DNA of 64,000 nucleotides from Oceanospirillaceae bacterium (GTDB lineage: Bacteria; Pseudomonadota; Gammaproteobacteria; Pseudomonadales; Balneatricaceae): positions 1 through 64,000 of the forward strand of contig JABXIM010000036.1 in assembly GCA_013373085.1 (NCBI GenBank). Direction: 5' to 3'. The translations under genes were made by a program, and so were the position numbers. The notes below the pieces were generated by a model. The model ran no database searches. It was not told where the DNA came from and saw nothing but the letters and a program-made list of their open reading frames with translations. Shown here piece by piece: positions 31,125 to 40,160 of the stretch (position 1 is the stretch's first letter; the number at the start of each line of letters is the position of its first letter).

Positions 31125-34100
31125 GTGGCCGGTTTCAAACTGACACTGCTCGGTGGCTTCGAGCTCAGCGACGCCCATGGCAGGTCTTGCCCCCTGCGCA
31201 GCAAGAAAGCGATGGCCCTGCTTGCCTATCTGGTGCTGTCGCCCGGCAGCCAGCGACGCGAGCGCGTCGCATCGCTGCTGTGGCCCGACAGCGACGAGGC
31301 ACAAGCCCGCCATAGCCTGCGCCAGGTCCTCGTGAGCCTGCGCAAGGTACTGGGCGAGACCGCGCTGCTCAACGACAGCGAACATCTGCAACTCGCCCCC
31401 GGCATAATCGACTCCGATATCGAGCGCTTCGGGCGCCTGGTCGGTGAACGGGACAGCGACGCCGCCGCGCTTTGCGGTGGTGAGCTGCTGGACGGTTTCC
31501 AGAGCCGCAGCTACCCGTTCGAGGAATGGCTGCAATTGCAGCGCGAGCATTTTCGCCGCCAGGCGCTGGAGCTGCTGCAGCAACTGCTGGACGACTGCCT
31601 GAATCGCAATGCGTTCAGCGAAGCCGCCCGCCTGGGGGCACAGCTGCTGATGCTGGACCCGCTGCGCGAGGACGTGCACCGGCAACTGATGGAGCTGTAT
31701 GGACGGCTCGGGCAATATAACCATGCGTTTCGCCAGTATCAGCTGTGCCGCAGCCTGCTGCGGCGCGAGCTCGATATGGAGCCCGACCAGAATACGCAGA
31801 ACCTGTACCGGTTGCTGCAGCACCGCCGCGAACAACTGAACCGGGAGCCGGCTTCCGTCGTCCCCGCGACCACGGAAGCCGGGCCTAAGACCGACGACAG
31901 CGAATCCAAGGCGCTGGCGCTGCTGCTGCTCCAGCTGGGCGATGACCTGGTGCTCGACAGCCAACACAGCCGGGCACTTACAGAGCAGTGTCGCAATCAT
32001 GGCGGTACTTTGCTGGAAAGCGGCCAGGGCGACCTGCGGCTGCTGATATTCGGGTTGCCGCAGGTTCGCGCCGACGACTGCGACCGCGCCCTGCAATGTG
32101 CGCTGCAACTGCTCGAATGGGCCGACGAGCAGGGTCTGACGCTGACCGCGGGGCTCTGCCATGGGCCACTCCGACTGATACAGAATCCACCGGGCAGCGC
32201 CACTGGGCCCGCGTTGCAGGATGCCCGCCGCCTGGTGCTGCTGGCCGATGCACCGGGGCTCTGGCTCGGCGAATCCGTTTATCGCGCCTTCCAGCCGCGG
32301 CTAAAGGCACAACCTGGCGCAAGCGGCACTGGATGGCGAGTCACAGGACATCTGCGGATGGCGAGCACACGTGCGCCCTTTGTCGGTCGCGGACTGGAGT
32401 TGCAACAACTCGACCTCTATCTGCAGGCGGTTTGCGAAGCCGGCTGCGCCCATGTCGTCTACATCCGTGGTGACGCCGGCATCGGCAAGAGCCGCTTGCT
32501 CGAACAGCTGTGTCTGCGGGCGAACGCCAGTGGTTTCCGGCACCTGGCGACCGAGGTGCTGCCGCTGGCCCAGCACAGCGACCATTACCCGCTGCAGCGA
32601 CTGGTCAGGGGCATGCTGGAGCAGCTGTTGGGATACCGGATCGAAGCGCAGACGCTCGGCCCGGCGCTCGACGAATACCGTCAGCGTTTCGGACCTCTAC
32701 CCGGCCTTCCGGAGCTGGCGGGGCATGTGCAGGACGAGGCCGACGCCGGTCAGTTGCCGCAGCAGGCGGTGCTCGAGACCCTGCTGGCGCAGCTCAGCCC
32801 GGGTACGCCACTGCTGATCACCGTCGAAGATATCCACTGGGCTGACCCGGCAACCGTGACGGCCCTCACCGCCCTGGCCCGGGCCGGTGCGGACAGCCCT
32901 GTGCTACTGGTGATGACCAGCCGCTTCGAGGGGCATCCGTTCAGCCCGCAATGGCGTTCCAGCCTCGGCGAGCTGCCGCTGCTGACGCTGGACCTTGCAC
33001 CGCTGCGCCCGGACGATAGCCGCCGCCTGATCAGAGCCCTGGGCCACGATCCCGACAGTCCCTCTGCACAATGCTGCCAGCAGCGTGCCGAGGGCAATCC
33101 GCTGTTTCTCGAGCAGCTGCTCTGTTTCGACAGTGATCGGGCATCGCAACAACTGCCTCTGCGCATCGCCAGCCTGGTGGCCGCCCGCGTCGACGCCCTC
33201 GAAGCGCCGGCACGGCGCCTGATCCGGCTGGCGGCGGTGCTTGGTCAGCAGTTCGAGCAGCGGGACCTGCTGGCACTGGGCGACGCCGAGCCAAACTTGG
33301 TCGAACTGCTGATCCAGCAGCGCCTGCTGCGCCTGCGGGACGGCCAGCTCGCGTTCGCCCACGCCCTGCTGCAGGAAAGCCTCTACGCCCAGCTGGACCA
33401 CCGTGAGCGGCTGCAGGCGCACCTGCGCGCCGCCCAGTTCTATGCCGGGCGCTCGCTGGTGCGAGAGGCAGAGCACCTGCTGCATGCCGGCGAGCCAAAG
33501 GCCGCGACTCGCGCGCGTGAGGCCGCGCAACTGCTGCTCGAACGCCAGCAACCGCAGCGCACGCTTTGGTTCTGCGAACGGGCGCTGGCGCTGGCCGCGA
33601 CCGACGAATGCTGGTCGCTGCATCAGCTCAAGGGCGAAGCGCTGATCCGGCTGGGTCGTATCGATGACGCCATTACCGCTTTCGACCAGGCGATCAGCCT
33701 CAGCGACCTGCCTGAACGGCAGGTCGACAGCTGGCTCGGCATCGCGGGCGCCCAAACCATCCAGGACCAGTTCGACGATGCGTTGCAATCGCTGGACCAC
33801 GCCGCGCGACTGAGCGCGACCCTGTCCTGCAGCCAGCGGGCCCGGCTGCACATCACCCGCAGCAGCATTCTTTTCACTCTGGGACAGCAGCAGGGGTGCA
33901 TCGAGGCGGGTCGACAAGCCCTTGAGGCCGCGGCGTCTTGTGACGATCCCCGTTGGCAGGTACGCGCGCTCAGCAGTATCGGTGACGGCTACTACCTGCA
34001 GGGGCACATGAAACAGGCTGAGGAGTACTTCCAGCAGGCCGTGGCAACGGCGCTTGAACATGACCAGCTCCCCGAGGCGGTCAACAACTATGCCATGGTC

Positions 34101-34781
34101 GCAACCTGCCAGCTGTACCAGCTCGATACCTCCGGCGCGCAGCGCAGCCTGGACAGCGCAGACCGATTCGCCCGACGCCGCCCGGAACCCCGCTCACGTA
34201 TGCTGCTGCTGAACGTGCAGGGACTGTTGCACTATTTCGCCCGGGGCGACACCGAAGCGGCCACCGACTGCTTCAGTACCAGCCTGCGCCTGGCGCAACA
34301 GCTGGATTCGCGGCGTTTCATCACCGACTGCAACACCCAGCTGGCCTACATGGCGCTGCAGCGCGGCGATCAGACGGGGTTCGAGCGCTATATCCTCGCC
34401 GCCAACGCCAGTCTGGAGGCGGGGGCGCGTCACTTTATTCTGCCCTGGTTGCGGGCGGTGGAAGCCACGGGGCAGGCCGATGCCGCGTCACGCCAGCGGC
34501 AGATGACGCAGGCACTGCAGTTACTGACGCCGGCCTGTCTGCCCCACTGCCAGGTGCATGCCCATCAACTGCAGATCGACCTGGCGCTGCGGGATCGCAA
34601 TTTCGAAATGCTGCGGTCGGCCTGTGATTCACTCAGGGCCTATGCTCGAGAACGCGATATGCCGTTGGCAGAATTCTACGCAGATCGCGCCCTGGCGCTG
34701 GCACAGGGGCATGGCGACCGCCTCGAGCCGGAGCTGAAACAGCTCGGGTTGTTGCACTGTCTGCACTGGTTCGATCACTGA
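31125..34781 (+). CDS. Giant BTAD / degenerate cyclase / AAA ATPase / TPR transcriptional regulator
   Basis: About 1218 residues from a GTG at 31125. Residues ~1-90 form an OmpR-type winged helix (LTLLGGFELSDAHGRSCPLR, then KKAMALLAYLVLSPG). Residues ~95-240 are a bacterial transcriptional activation domain (HFRRQALELLQQLLDDCLNR). Residues ~260-410 look like a class III nucleotidyl cyclase fold without its metal-binding Asp residues (HGGTLLESGQGDLRLLIFGL; LTAGLCHGPL; LVLLADAPGLWLGESVYRAF). An AAA_16 ATPase follows with Walker A GDAGIGKSRLL (about 449) and Walker B-like LLITVEDIHWADP. The C-terminal ~500 residues are TPR-like helical repeats. This is the architecture of large SARP/AfsR-type regulators. 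It is divergent from the methyltransferase and upstream of a MATE exporter. Confidence 0.82.
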   Translation: MAGFKLTLLGGFELSDAHGRSCPLRSKKAMALLAYLVLSPGSQRRERVASLLWPDSDEAQARHSLRQVLVSLRKVLGETALLNDSEHLQLAPGIIDSDIERFGRLVGERDSDAAALCGGELLDGFQSRSYPFEEWLQLQREHFRRQALELLQQLLDDCLNRNAFSEAARLGAQLLMLDPLREDVHRQLMELYGRLGQYNHAFRQYQLCRSLLRRELDMEPDQNTQNLYRLLQHRREQLNREPASVVPATTEAGPKTDDSESKALALLLLQLGDDLVLDSQHSRALTEQCRNHGGTLLESGQGDLRLLIFGLPQVRADDCDRALQCALQLLEWADEQGLTLTAGLCHGPLRLIQNPPGSATGPALQDARRLVLLADAPGLWLGESVYRAFQPRLKAQPGASGTGWRVTGHLRMASTRAPFVGRGLELQQLDLYLQAVCEAGCAHVVYIRGDAGIGKSRLLEQLCLRANASGFRHLATEVLPLAQHSDHYPLQRLVRGMLEQLLGYRIEAQTLGPALDEYRQRFGPLPGLPELAGHVQDEADAGQLPQQAVLETLLAQLSPGTPLLITVEDIHWADPATVTALTALARAGADSPVLLVMTSRFEGHPFSPQWRSSLGELPLLTLDLAPLRPDDSRRLIRALGHDPDSPSAQCCQQRAEGNPLFLEQLLCFDSDRASQQLPLRIASLVAARVDALEAPARRLIRLAAVLGQQFEQRDLLALGDAEPNLVELLIQQRLLRLRDGQLAFAHALLQESLYAQLDHRERLQAHLRAAQFYAGRSLVREAEHLLHAGEPKAATRAREAAQLLLERQQPQRTLWFCERALALAATDECWSLHQLKGEALIRLGRIDDAITAFDQAISLSDLPERQVDSWLGIAGAQTIQDQFDDALQSLDHAARLSATLSCSQRARLHITRSSILFTLGQQQGCIEAGRQALEAAASCDDPRWQVRALSSIGDGYYLQGHMKQAEEYFQQAVATALEHDQLPEAVNNYAMVATCQLYQLDTSGAQRSLDSADRFARRRPEPRSRMLLLNVQGLLHYFARGDTEAATDCFSTSLRLAQQLDSRRFITDCNTQLAYMALQRGDQTGFERYILAANASLEAGARHFILPWLRAVEATGQADAASRQRQMTQALQLLTPACLPHCQVHAHQLQIDLALRDRNFEMLRSACDSLRAYARERDMPLAEFYADRALALAQGHGDRLEPELKQLGLLHCLHWFDH

Positions 34782-34869
34782 ATCAGGCTTTTTGACGCTG
34801 GCTTGACGCCCCACGTCGGTACCGCTTGACGGCCTCCCGCCACACTGGAAGCAACTAAGGAGGACCGCC

Positions 34870-36264
34870 ATGACCAGATCACCAGGCTCGGAATTGTCAC
34901 GTACGCTTGCCATCGCGCTGCCCCTGACTCTTTCATCTCTGCTGTCGATGGGTATCGCCATCACCGACGTGCTGATGATGAGCTGGCTCGGCAGCGCTGC
35001 GCTGGCTGCCGGCGCCGCCGTCAGCGACTTCTATTCGATCGTGTTCTACCTTGGCGGCGGCATCGTCGGTGCGCTCTCGGCATTGCTGGCCGAAAGCCGC
35101 GGCGCCGGCCGCGACCACGACACGGCCGGTTGGATCGCCCAGGGGTTCCGTCTGGCACTGTTGCTGGCGCTGCCCGGTGCGCTGCTGATCTGCGGCACAC
35201 CCCATCTGCTGGCACTGATCGGCGCGGCGCCAAAGGTGGTCTCCGCTGCGGGCGAATATGCCCCGATGATGGCCGTGACATTCGTCCTGCTGCTCCTGAC
35301 GCGTGTCTGGCACCAGTGTTTCACCGCTTACGAGCAGACGCGCGTCACCTTCGGCGGCATGCTGATTTGCCTGCCGCTCAACGCCCTGGGCAATTACGGG
35401 CTGATGTATGGGCACTGTGGACTACCGCAGCTGGGCCTGGCCGGTATCGGTCTGTCATCGGCGGGCTGCTCTGCCATCCTGCTGCTCTGGTACAGCCTGA
35501 TGGCACGCCGTGCCCACTGGTATAAACCTCTCGCCCAGCTGTTGCTGCGGTCCGATCCGGATCGCCGCCGCAAGCTGCTGCGTCTGGGGGTCCCCATTGG
35601 CGTGACCAGTCTTGGTGAAACCGGCGTGTTTCTGCTGGCTACATTGCTGATCGCCGGTTTCAGCCTCGATGACCTGACCGCGCACACCCTGACGCTGCGT
35701 CTCGCCGGGGTGCTCTACGCCATCCCGCTGGGGCTGTCCCAAGCCGCCACGGTGCGGGCCGGAATAGCCTTTGGCGCCGGCGATCCCGAGAGGATGCGTC
35801 GGGTGCTGCGCCTGCAACTGCGGCTGGCACTGCTCTGGGGCCTGCCGCTGGCGCTGCTGCTGATCGCCGGTCGCGAACCGCTGACACTCTGGCTGCTGCC
35901 GGAGGCCGGCGCCCGGCTCACTCTGCTCGAAACCGCATCGCTGCTGCTCCTGCTGCTGGCATTGGTTCAGCCCGCCGATGCACTGACCACTCAGGTCACC
36001 GGCTACCTGCGGGGCCTGCAGGACACCCGGCGACCCATGCAGCTGATCGTTTGCAGCCAGTGGCTGCTGGCATTACCGCTGGGACTGCTGCTGGGTCACG
36101 GCGCAGGACTTGGCGCCATCGGCATCTGGCTTGGCCTCGGCAGCGGCCTGCTGCTGGCCTGCATGATGCTTCTGCTGCGCGTACGCAGACAACTGGCCGC
36201 TGTCGCCAGGGAGATGGATAACGCCTCCTCCAGACGCGAGGATCCCTGGGCCGCCATCGCCTGA
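34870..36264 (+). CDS. MATE-family multidrug/organic cation exporter
   Basis: A 464-residue protein with 12 predicted membrane segments in two similar halves, as in MatE proteins (first half PLTLSSLLSMGIAITDVLMM; second half RLGVPIGVTSLGETGVFLLA). AAGGAGG precedes the ATG. MATE proteins expel organic compounds in exchange for Na+ or H+. It lies 88 bases downstream of the giant regulator, which may control it. Substrate unknown. Confidence 0.9.
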   Translation: MTRSPGSELSRTLAIALPLTLSSLLSMGIAITDVLMMSWLGSAALAAGAAVSDFYSIVFYLGGGIVGALSALLAESRGAGRDHDTAGWIAQGFRLALLLALPGALLICGTPHLLALIGAAPKVVSAAGEYAPMMAVTFVLLLLTRVWHQCFTAYEQTRVTFGGMLICLPLNALGNYGLMYGHCGLPQLGLAGIGLSSAGCSAILLLWYSLMARRAHWYKPLAQLLLRSDPDRRRKLLRLGVPIGVTSLGETGVFLLATLLIAGFSLDDLTAHTLTLRLAGVLYAIPLGLSQAATVRAGIAFGAGDPERMRRVLRLQLRLALLWGLPLALLLIAGREPLTLWLLPEAGARLTLLETASLLLLLLALVQPADALTTQVTGYLRGLQDTRRPMQLIVCSQWLLALPLGLLLGHGAGLGAIGIWLGLGSGLLLACMMLLLRVRRQLAAVAREMDNASSRREDPWAAIA

Positions 36265-36562
36265 ACCGACACCACGTGAAAATTAGGCAAAACTCCTAAG
36301 GCACAACTCACATGCGGGGCCTATTATTCGGTGACACCCCATTACAGTTGAACGGGCAAGATCAGCAAGCAGTCGATCGCGCAAAGCCACGGGTTCCCAG
36401 TGGAACGGCCGGGTTGCCACACTCTGGTGTGCCAACGGGATGGAGATCGCGGCTTGCAAGTTTTCGTTCAATGTATCCAGTGCCAGCTCCCGACTCCACT
36501 CGTTGCAGTACTCCGGCCAGTACGGCCGGTTTCGCGGCATTCGAACAGCGAGGGAGTGGATA

Positions 36563-37357
36563 ATGCTGGCGTTCCGACAGGCACTGTCTATTGGTAATGA
36601 ACAGACGCCCTTAGTGATGGTCGCCGGCCATGGCTGGCAGCCGGGCAAGCCGCTGCTGCAGCACCTGGCCCGCAGCTACCCCGTCACCCTGGTATCAACA
36701 TCCGACCTGGCCGGGCTTCAGCGACGCTTGGCGGGTATAAATACGGCTTGTCATCTGATCGGCCACGACCTCGGCACCGTTCCGGCACTTCAGGCGGCGC
36801 TCTCGCAGCCGCAAAAGGTATGCTCGCTCTCGCTCATCAACCCCGCTGCTTTCGGTTTGCTGCGCCAGCTGCAGGACTGGGAGGGCTGGGACGCAGCCCA
36901 GCGGCTCGCCGGCAATGTGATCGCTCTGCACTCCGCCGGCGCCAACGTGCTCGCAGCGCGGACGCTGGTAAAATTCTGGTTCGGCAACACCACCTGGTGG
37001 TTGCTGAGACCTGCGCAGAAACGCCAGATTCTGCGCCAGCTGCCGAGCATCGTCGACGCTCTCGCTGAAATCTACAGCCATGAACCCCACCGCCACGATC
37101 TGCAGTCGTTACGGATGCCGGTACATCTGCTCTGCAGCCGACGGGCGCCCATGCCCACCCGGCATCTGGCCGAGCAGCTGCAGCCCCTGATCCCGGTCGC
37201 GACCCTGAGTCTGGCCGCGCAACAGGGACGGCAGCCAGGGCCGGCATACATCGCCAGCAGCCTCACTGGCTGGCTGCGACAACTTGAATCCGACGGCGGC
37301 GGGTCGGACGAACCCCATCGCGAGGCGGAAAATGCCGTCTGGAGCGACGCCACCTGA
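36563..37357 (+). CDS. Alpha/beta hydrolase
   Basis: About 264 residues. The nucleophile elbow reads CHLIGHDLGTVPALQ, with Asp at the nucleophile position, the pattern of haloalkane dehalogenases and epoxide hydrolases rather than of serine esterases. An oxyanion-type loop MVAGHGWQPG lies near residue 20. A catalytic His toward the C-terminus is not clear. The start at 36563 (GGGAG ribosome site) was chosen over longer frames. The 300 bases upstream hold no other gene. Precise substrate unknown. Confidence 0.72.
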   Translation: MLAFRQALSIGNEQTPLVMVAGHGWQPGKPLLQHLARSYPVTLVSTSDLAGLQRRLAGINTACHLIGHDLGTVPALQAALSQPQKVCSLSLINPAAFGLLRQLQDWEGWDAAQRLAGNVIALHSAGANVLAARTLVKFWFGNTTWWLLRPAQKRQILRQLPSIVDALAEIYSHEPHRHDLQSLRMPVHLLCSRRAPMPTRHLAEQLQPLIPVATLSLAAQQGRQPGPAYIASSLTGWLRQLESDGGGSDEPHREAENAVWSDAT

Positions 37358-37435
37358 GCCGCTCCCGGCCGGGCGAATTCCGGGAATTTACACTCAGATG
37401 CCAACAAATATTGCCTTGAAACCGGGCTGGGCTTA

Positions 37436-37560
37436 TCCTTGATCGTTTTTCCGGCAGAGCCGTCTCTGCGGTCGGGTCTGGTTCAGGCCCGGTCTCCCGA
37501 CACCCGCTTCTGCCTCGCTTGGGCAGGACCGCGGACCCCCTCCCGAACGATCCTTAGAAT
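37436..37560 (+). promoter_or_regulatory. Structured leader upstream of purE
   Basis: The 220 bases before purE contain short hairpins, including GCAGAG/CTCTGC around CCGT (37453-37468) and CTGCC/GGGCAG around TCGCTT. No PurR box and no recognised riboswitch was seen. Structure suggests post-transcriptional control, which is only a suggestion. Confidence 0.35.
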
Positions 37561-37579
37561 TTCCTGACAGGACAAGGTA

Positions 37580-38068
37580 ATGAGTGCAAAAGTCGCCATA
37601 GTCATGGGCTCCCGTTCCGACTGGCCGACCATGAAAGAGGCTGCCGAACTTCTCGATACCCTCGGTGTCGCCTACCATGCCGAGGTAGTCTCGGCTCACC
37701 GCACACCGGACAAAATGTTCCGTTTCGCTGAAGAAGCTGCAGACAAGGGTTTCGAAGTGATTATCGCCGGCGCCGGCGGCGCGGCTCACCTGCCCGGCAT
37801 GATCAGCAGCAAGACGCTGGTGCCGGTACTGGGCGTGCCGGTACAGAGCAAGGCGCTTAGCGGTATGGACAGCCTCTATTCCATCGTCCAGATGCCGCGC
37901 GGCGTGACCGTCGGCACGCTGGCGATCGGCGGTGCCGGTGCCTTCAACGCAGGCCTGATGGCCGCACAGATTCTGGCCACCCATGACGAAGACCTGCGCA
38001 CCCGCCTGCAGGCCTGGCGCTCGGAGCAGTCACGGGCGGTGCTGGACAATCCGGACCCGAGGAGCTGA
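37580..38068 (+). CDS. purE: N5-carboxyaminoimidazole ribonucleotide mutase
   Basis: A 162-residue class I PurE that converts N5-CAIR to CAIR in purine synthesis. Visible family features are [14 protein letters not shown] at the N-terminus, VVSAHRTPD, the glycine-rich [15 protein letters not shown] and the [20 protein letters not shown] segment. AGGACAAGG precedes the ATG. purK follows 3 bases later, so they are co-translated. Confidence 0.96.
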   Translation: MSAKVAIVMGSRSDWPTMKEAAELLDTLGVAYHAEVVSAHRTPDKMFRFAEEAADKGFEVIIAGAGGAAHLPGMISSKTLVPVLGVPVQSKALSGMDSLYSIVQMPRGVTVGTLAIGGAGAFNAGLMAAQILATHDEDLRTRLQAWRSEQSRAVLDNPDPRS

Positions 38069-38071
38069 AGC

Positions 38072-39148
38072 ATGCTGCCACGTATCGCTATCATCGGTAA
38101 TGGACAGCTGGGGCGCATGCTGAAGCAGGCCGGCGCGCCGATGGGACTGGAAGTGCTACCCTGCGATCCGTCGCTGGACGAGCCAGTCGTCCTGAACCCG
38201 GACGATGTCATCACCGTCGAACAGGAGCTGTGGCCGGACACGCCCCGCAGCCGGCAACTGACCGCGCATGCGGGGTTCCTCAACGCCCGCGCCACCGAGG
38301 TGATCCGCGATCGCCTGAGCGAAAAGAGCCTGCTCGACCACCTCAAGGTTGGCACCGCCCCCTGGTGCAACATCACCCCGGACCACACCACCGAGCATCT
38401 GGCGCTGGTTGGCGAGAAGCTGGTGATCAAGCGCCGCCAGGGCGGTTACGACGGTCGCGGCCAGTGGCGCTGGCAGCAGGGTGAACCCGCCCTCGACGAG
38501 TGGCTGGGCGAGTGCATCGCCGAAAAGATGATTCCGTTCGACGAGGAAGTCTCTCTGGTCGGCGCCCGTGATCGCGACGGTAACTGCGTTTTCTACCCGC
38601 TGACACTCAACCTGCACCAGCAAGGCATCCTGCACGCCAGCGTTGGCGGCCTCAAGCGCCTGCAGCCACTGCAGTCGACTGCCGAAGCCTGGCTGACGCG
38701 GATCATGGAAGAGCTCGACTACGTCGGCGTGATGGCGATGGAGTGTTTCGTCGTCGATGGCGAGCTGCTGGTCAACGAACTGGCGCCACGGGTTCACAAC
38801 AGCGGCCACTGGACCCAGGCCGGCGCCAATCCGAGCCAGTTCCAGCTGCACCTGCGCGCAGTCGCGAATCTGCCGATGTTCACGCCGGTCGTCGATGGCT
38901 ACACCGTGATGTGGAACCTGCTGGGCCGCAACTGGTCGACGCAGTGGCTGGCGGTGCCCGGTTGCGACGTACACTGGTACGAGAAGGAAATCCGCCCTGG
39001 CCGCAAGGTCGGCCACGTGAATATCCACCGGCCCCAACTCCAGGAGCTTGAGGCGAGCATCCAGCAGCTTGCCGGACAGCTGCCGGAAGAGGAGCGTGCA
39101 CCGCTGCTCTGGGCCCTGAAGGAACTTCTGGGCGACACCCCCTCCTGA
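38072..39148 (+). CDS. purK: N5-carboxyaminoimidazole ribonucleotide synthase
   Basis: A 358-residue ATP-grasp enzyme that makes N5-CAIR from AIR, ATP and bicarbonate. The N-terminal dinucleotide-like loop is IAIIGNGQLGRMLKQAG. The ATP-grasp core has VIKRRQGGYDGRGQ, and the later VNELAPRVHNSGHWTQAG is diagnostic of PurK. It supplies substrate for the purE product just upstream. Confidence 0.95.
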   Translation: MLPRIAIIGNGQLGRMLKQAGAPMGLEVLPCDPSLDEPVVLNPDDVITVEQELWPDTPRSRQLTAHAGFLNARATEVIRDRLSEKSLLDHLKVGTAPWCNITPDHTTEHLALVGEKLVIKRRQGGYDGRGQWRWQQGEPALDEWLGECIAEKMIPFDEEVSLVGARDRDGNCVFYPLTLNLHQQGILHASVGGLKRLQPLQSTAEAWLTRIMEELDYVGVMAMECFVVDGELLVNELAPRVHNSGHWTQAGANPSQFQLHLRAVANLPMFTPVVDGYTVMWNLLGRNWSTQWLAVPGCDVHWYEKEIRPGRKVGHVNIHRPQLQELEASIQQLAGQLPEEERAPLLWALKELLGDTPS

Positions 39149-39154
39149 GCTTCT

Positions 39155-39184
39155 CGGCGGAGGCGACAGCTGTCGCCTCCGCCG
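39155..39184 (+). terminator. Perfect 13-bp hairpin after purK
   Basis: CGGCGGAGGCGAC and GTCGCCTCCGCCG pair perfectly around AGCT, six bases after the stop. It lacks a T run, so it may act as a Rho-linked or bidirectional stop. Confidence 0.65.
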
Positions 39185-40160
39185 TTGGCGCACGCCAACA
39201 GATGCCACCTACGCCCTCGGCCAACCCGCGATTCCCATTTATTTCCTGCAAAAAAACTTCAGATATTTCAGTAAATTCCATACTGAAGCGCATTACGTTC
39301 ACCGTTGGGCGAACAGGTGTCGCTTTGCGGCCACAGCCGTCAAGTCGAGAACCTTAGTCAAAAAAACTTGCAACCGCTGTCCCCGGCAGACACGAGTCAC
39401 CCCTTGCCCCTTCTGCTAAGTCGGTCATATTCCGATACTGGCGTTGCCGCTTCGCGCAAGCCCCCCGTACCGACGGTACCGTACAGGCAAACCACGACGA
39501 TCTCCCCGGGCCTGTTACCAGGCTGTCGACTCTCATAGCCCCCGCCAAAACCGCAGCCAAATCGTTCCTCAAACCATTTCGGACGATGTTTAAAACAAGG
39601 TGTCGCCATATAGACACTCTATACAAGCTTTACGCCGATGCGAAAAAATAGATTCAACGTGAATAAGCAGCACAGTAAAAGCGTAATGAAGGCTGCCTAA
39701 AGTACCCAACCAACGATTAAAGCCATAATCCTAAAATATACGCCTGTATCGAGTTGGAAAATTTGGAAAAATCACAAATCGAATAACTAATATTCTGATT
39801 TTTAATGAATTTTATCTTAACAAATAAACTTTTCATGTAGTTAGAAAAAGCTGCAAGCATCCCGGAAAATTCAGAAAATTATTCAACAACCTTCCGGATT
39901 TTTTAATTACCCACGGTTTCATGTCGCATTAATGAGACTCTTTACTTTTTTTTGCAATTGCGTGATAAAACATTAAAAAACGTGTGGTAAAACGGTCGTT
40001 TTAAACATTTTATTTGGTCGGCGTTGGGGAATGTCGTTACAACCCTCGGGCGGTAGCGTGTCCGGAACCCTCGATCATGGCCATGCGAATGGCCCCGCTA
40101 CGTAGACCACGATTTCTCAGCATATGGAGCACCGGCGCAATCCGGTGTGGGAGGGATTCA
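39185..40160 (+). promoter_or_regulatory. Long AT-rich leader before the exopolysaccharide operon
   Basis: About 975 bases without a gene. From about 39600 to 40010 it is strongly AT-rich, unlike the flanking genes, which suggests H-NS-type silencing or a long promoter region. AAAACGGTCGTTTT (39990-40003) has matching outer arms AAAACG/CGTTTT. The ops element at 40049-40060 shows that this region is transcribed as the operon's leader. I could not place the promoter itself with confidence. Confidence 0.55.
40049..40060 (+). promoter_or_regulatory. ops element (RfaH recruitment site)
   Basis: GGCGGTAGCGTG is an exact match to the ops core of JUMPstart leaders in enterobacterial polysaccharide operons. 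It lies on the coding strand in the leader, about 100 bases before the first gene of the exopolysaccharide operon. RNA polymerase pauses at ops and loads RfaH, which suppresses termination over long operons. No rfaH gene is in the window. Confidence 0.8.

Noticed and set aside
31038-34061. Two long antisense frames under the giant regulator gene
   Set aside because: Opposite strand of a clear multidomain protein; Gln-, Leu- and Arg-rich without any motif.
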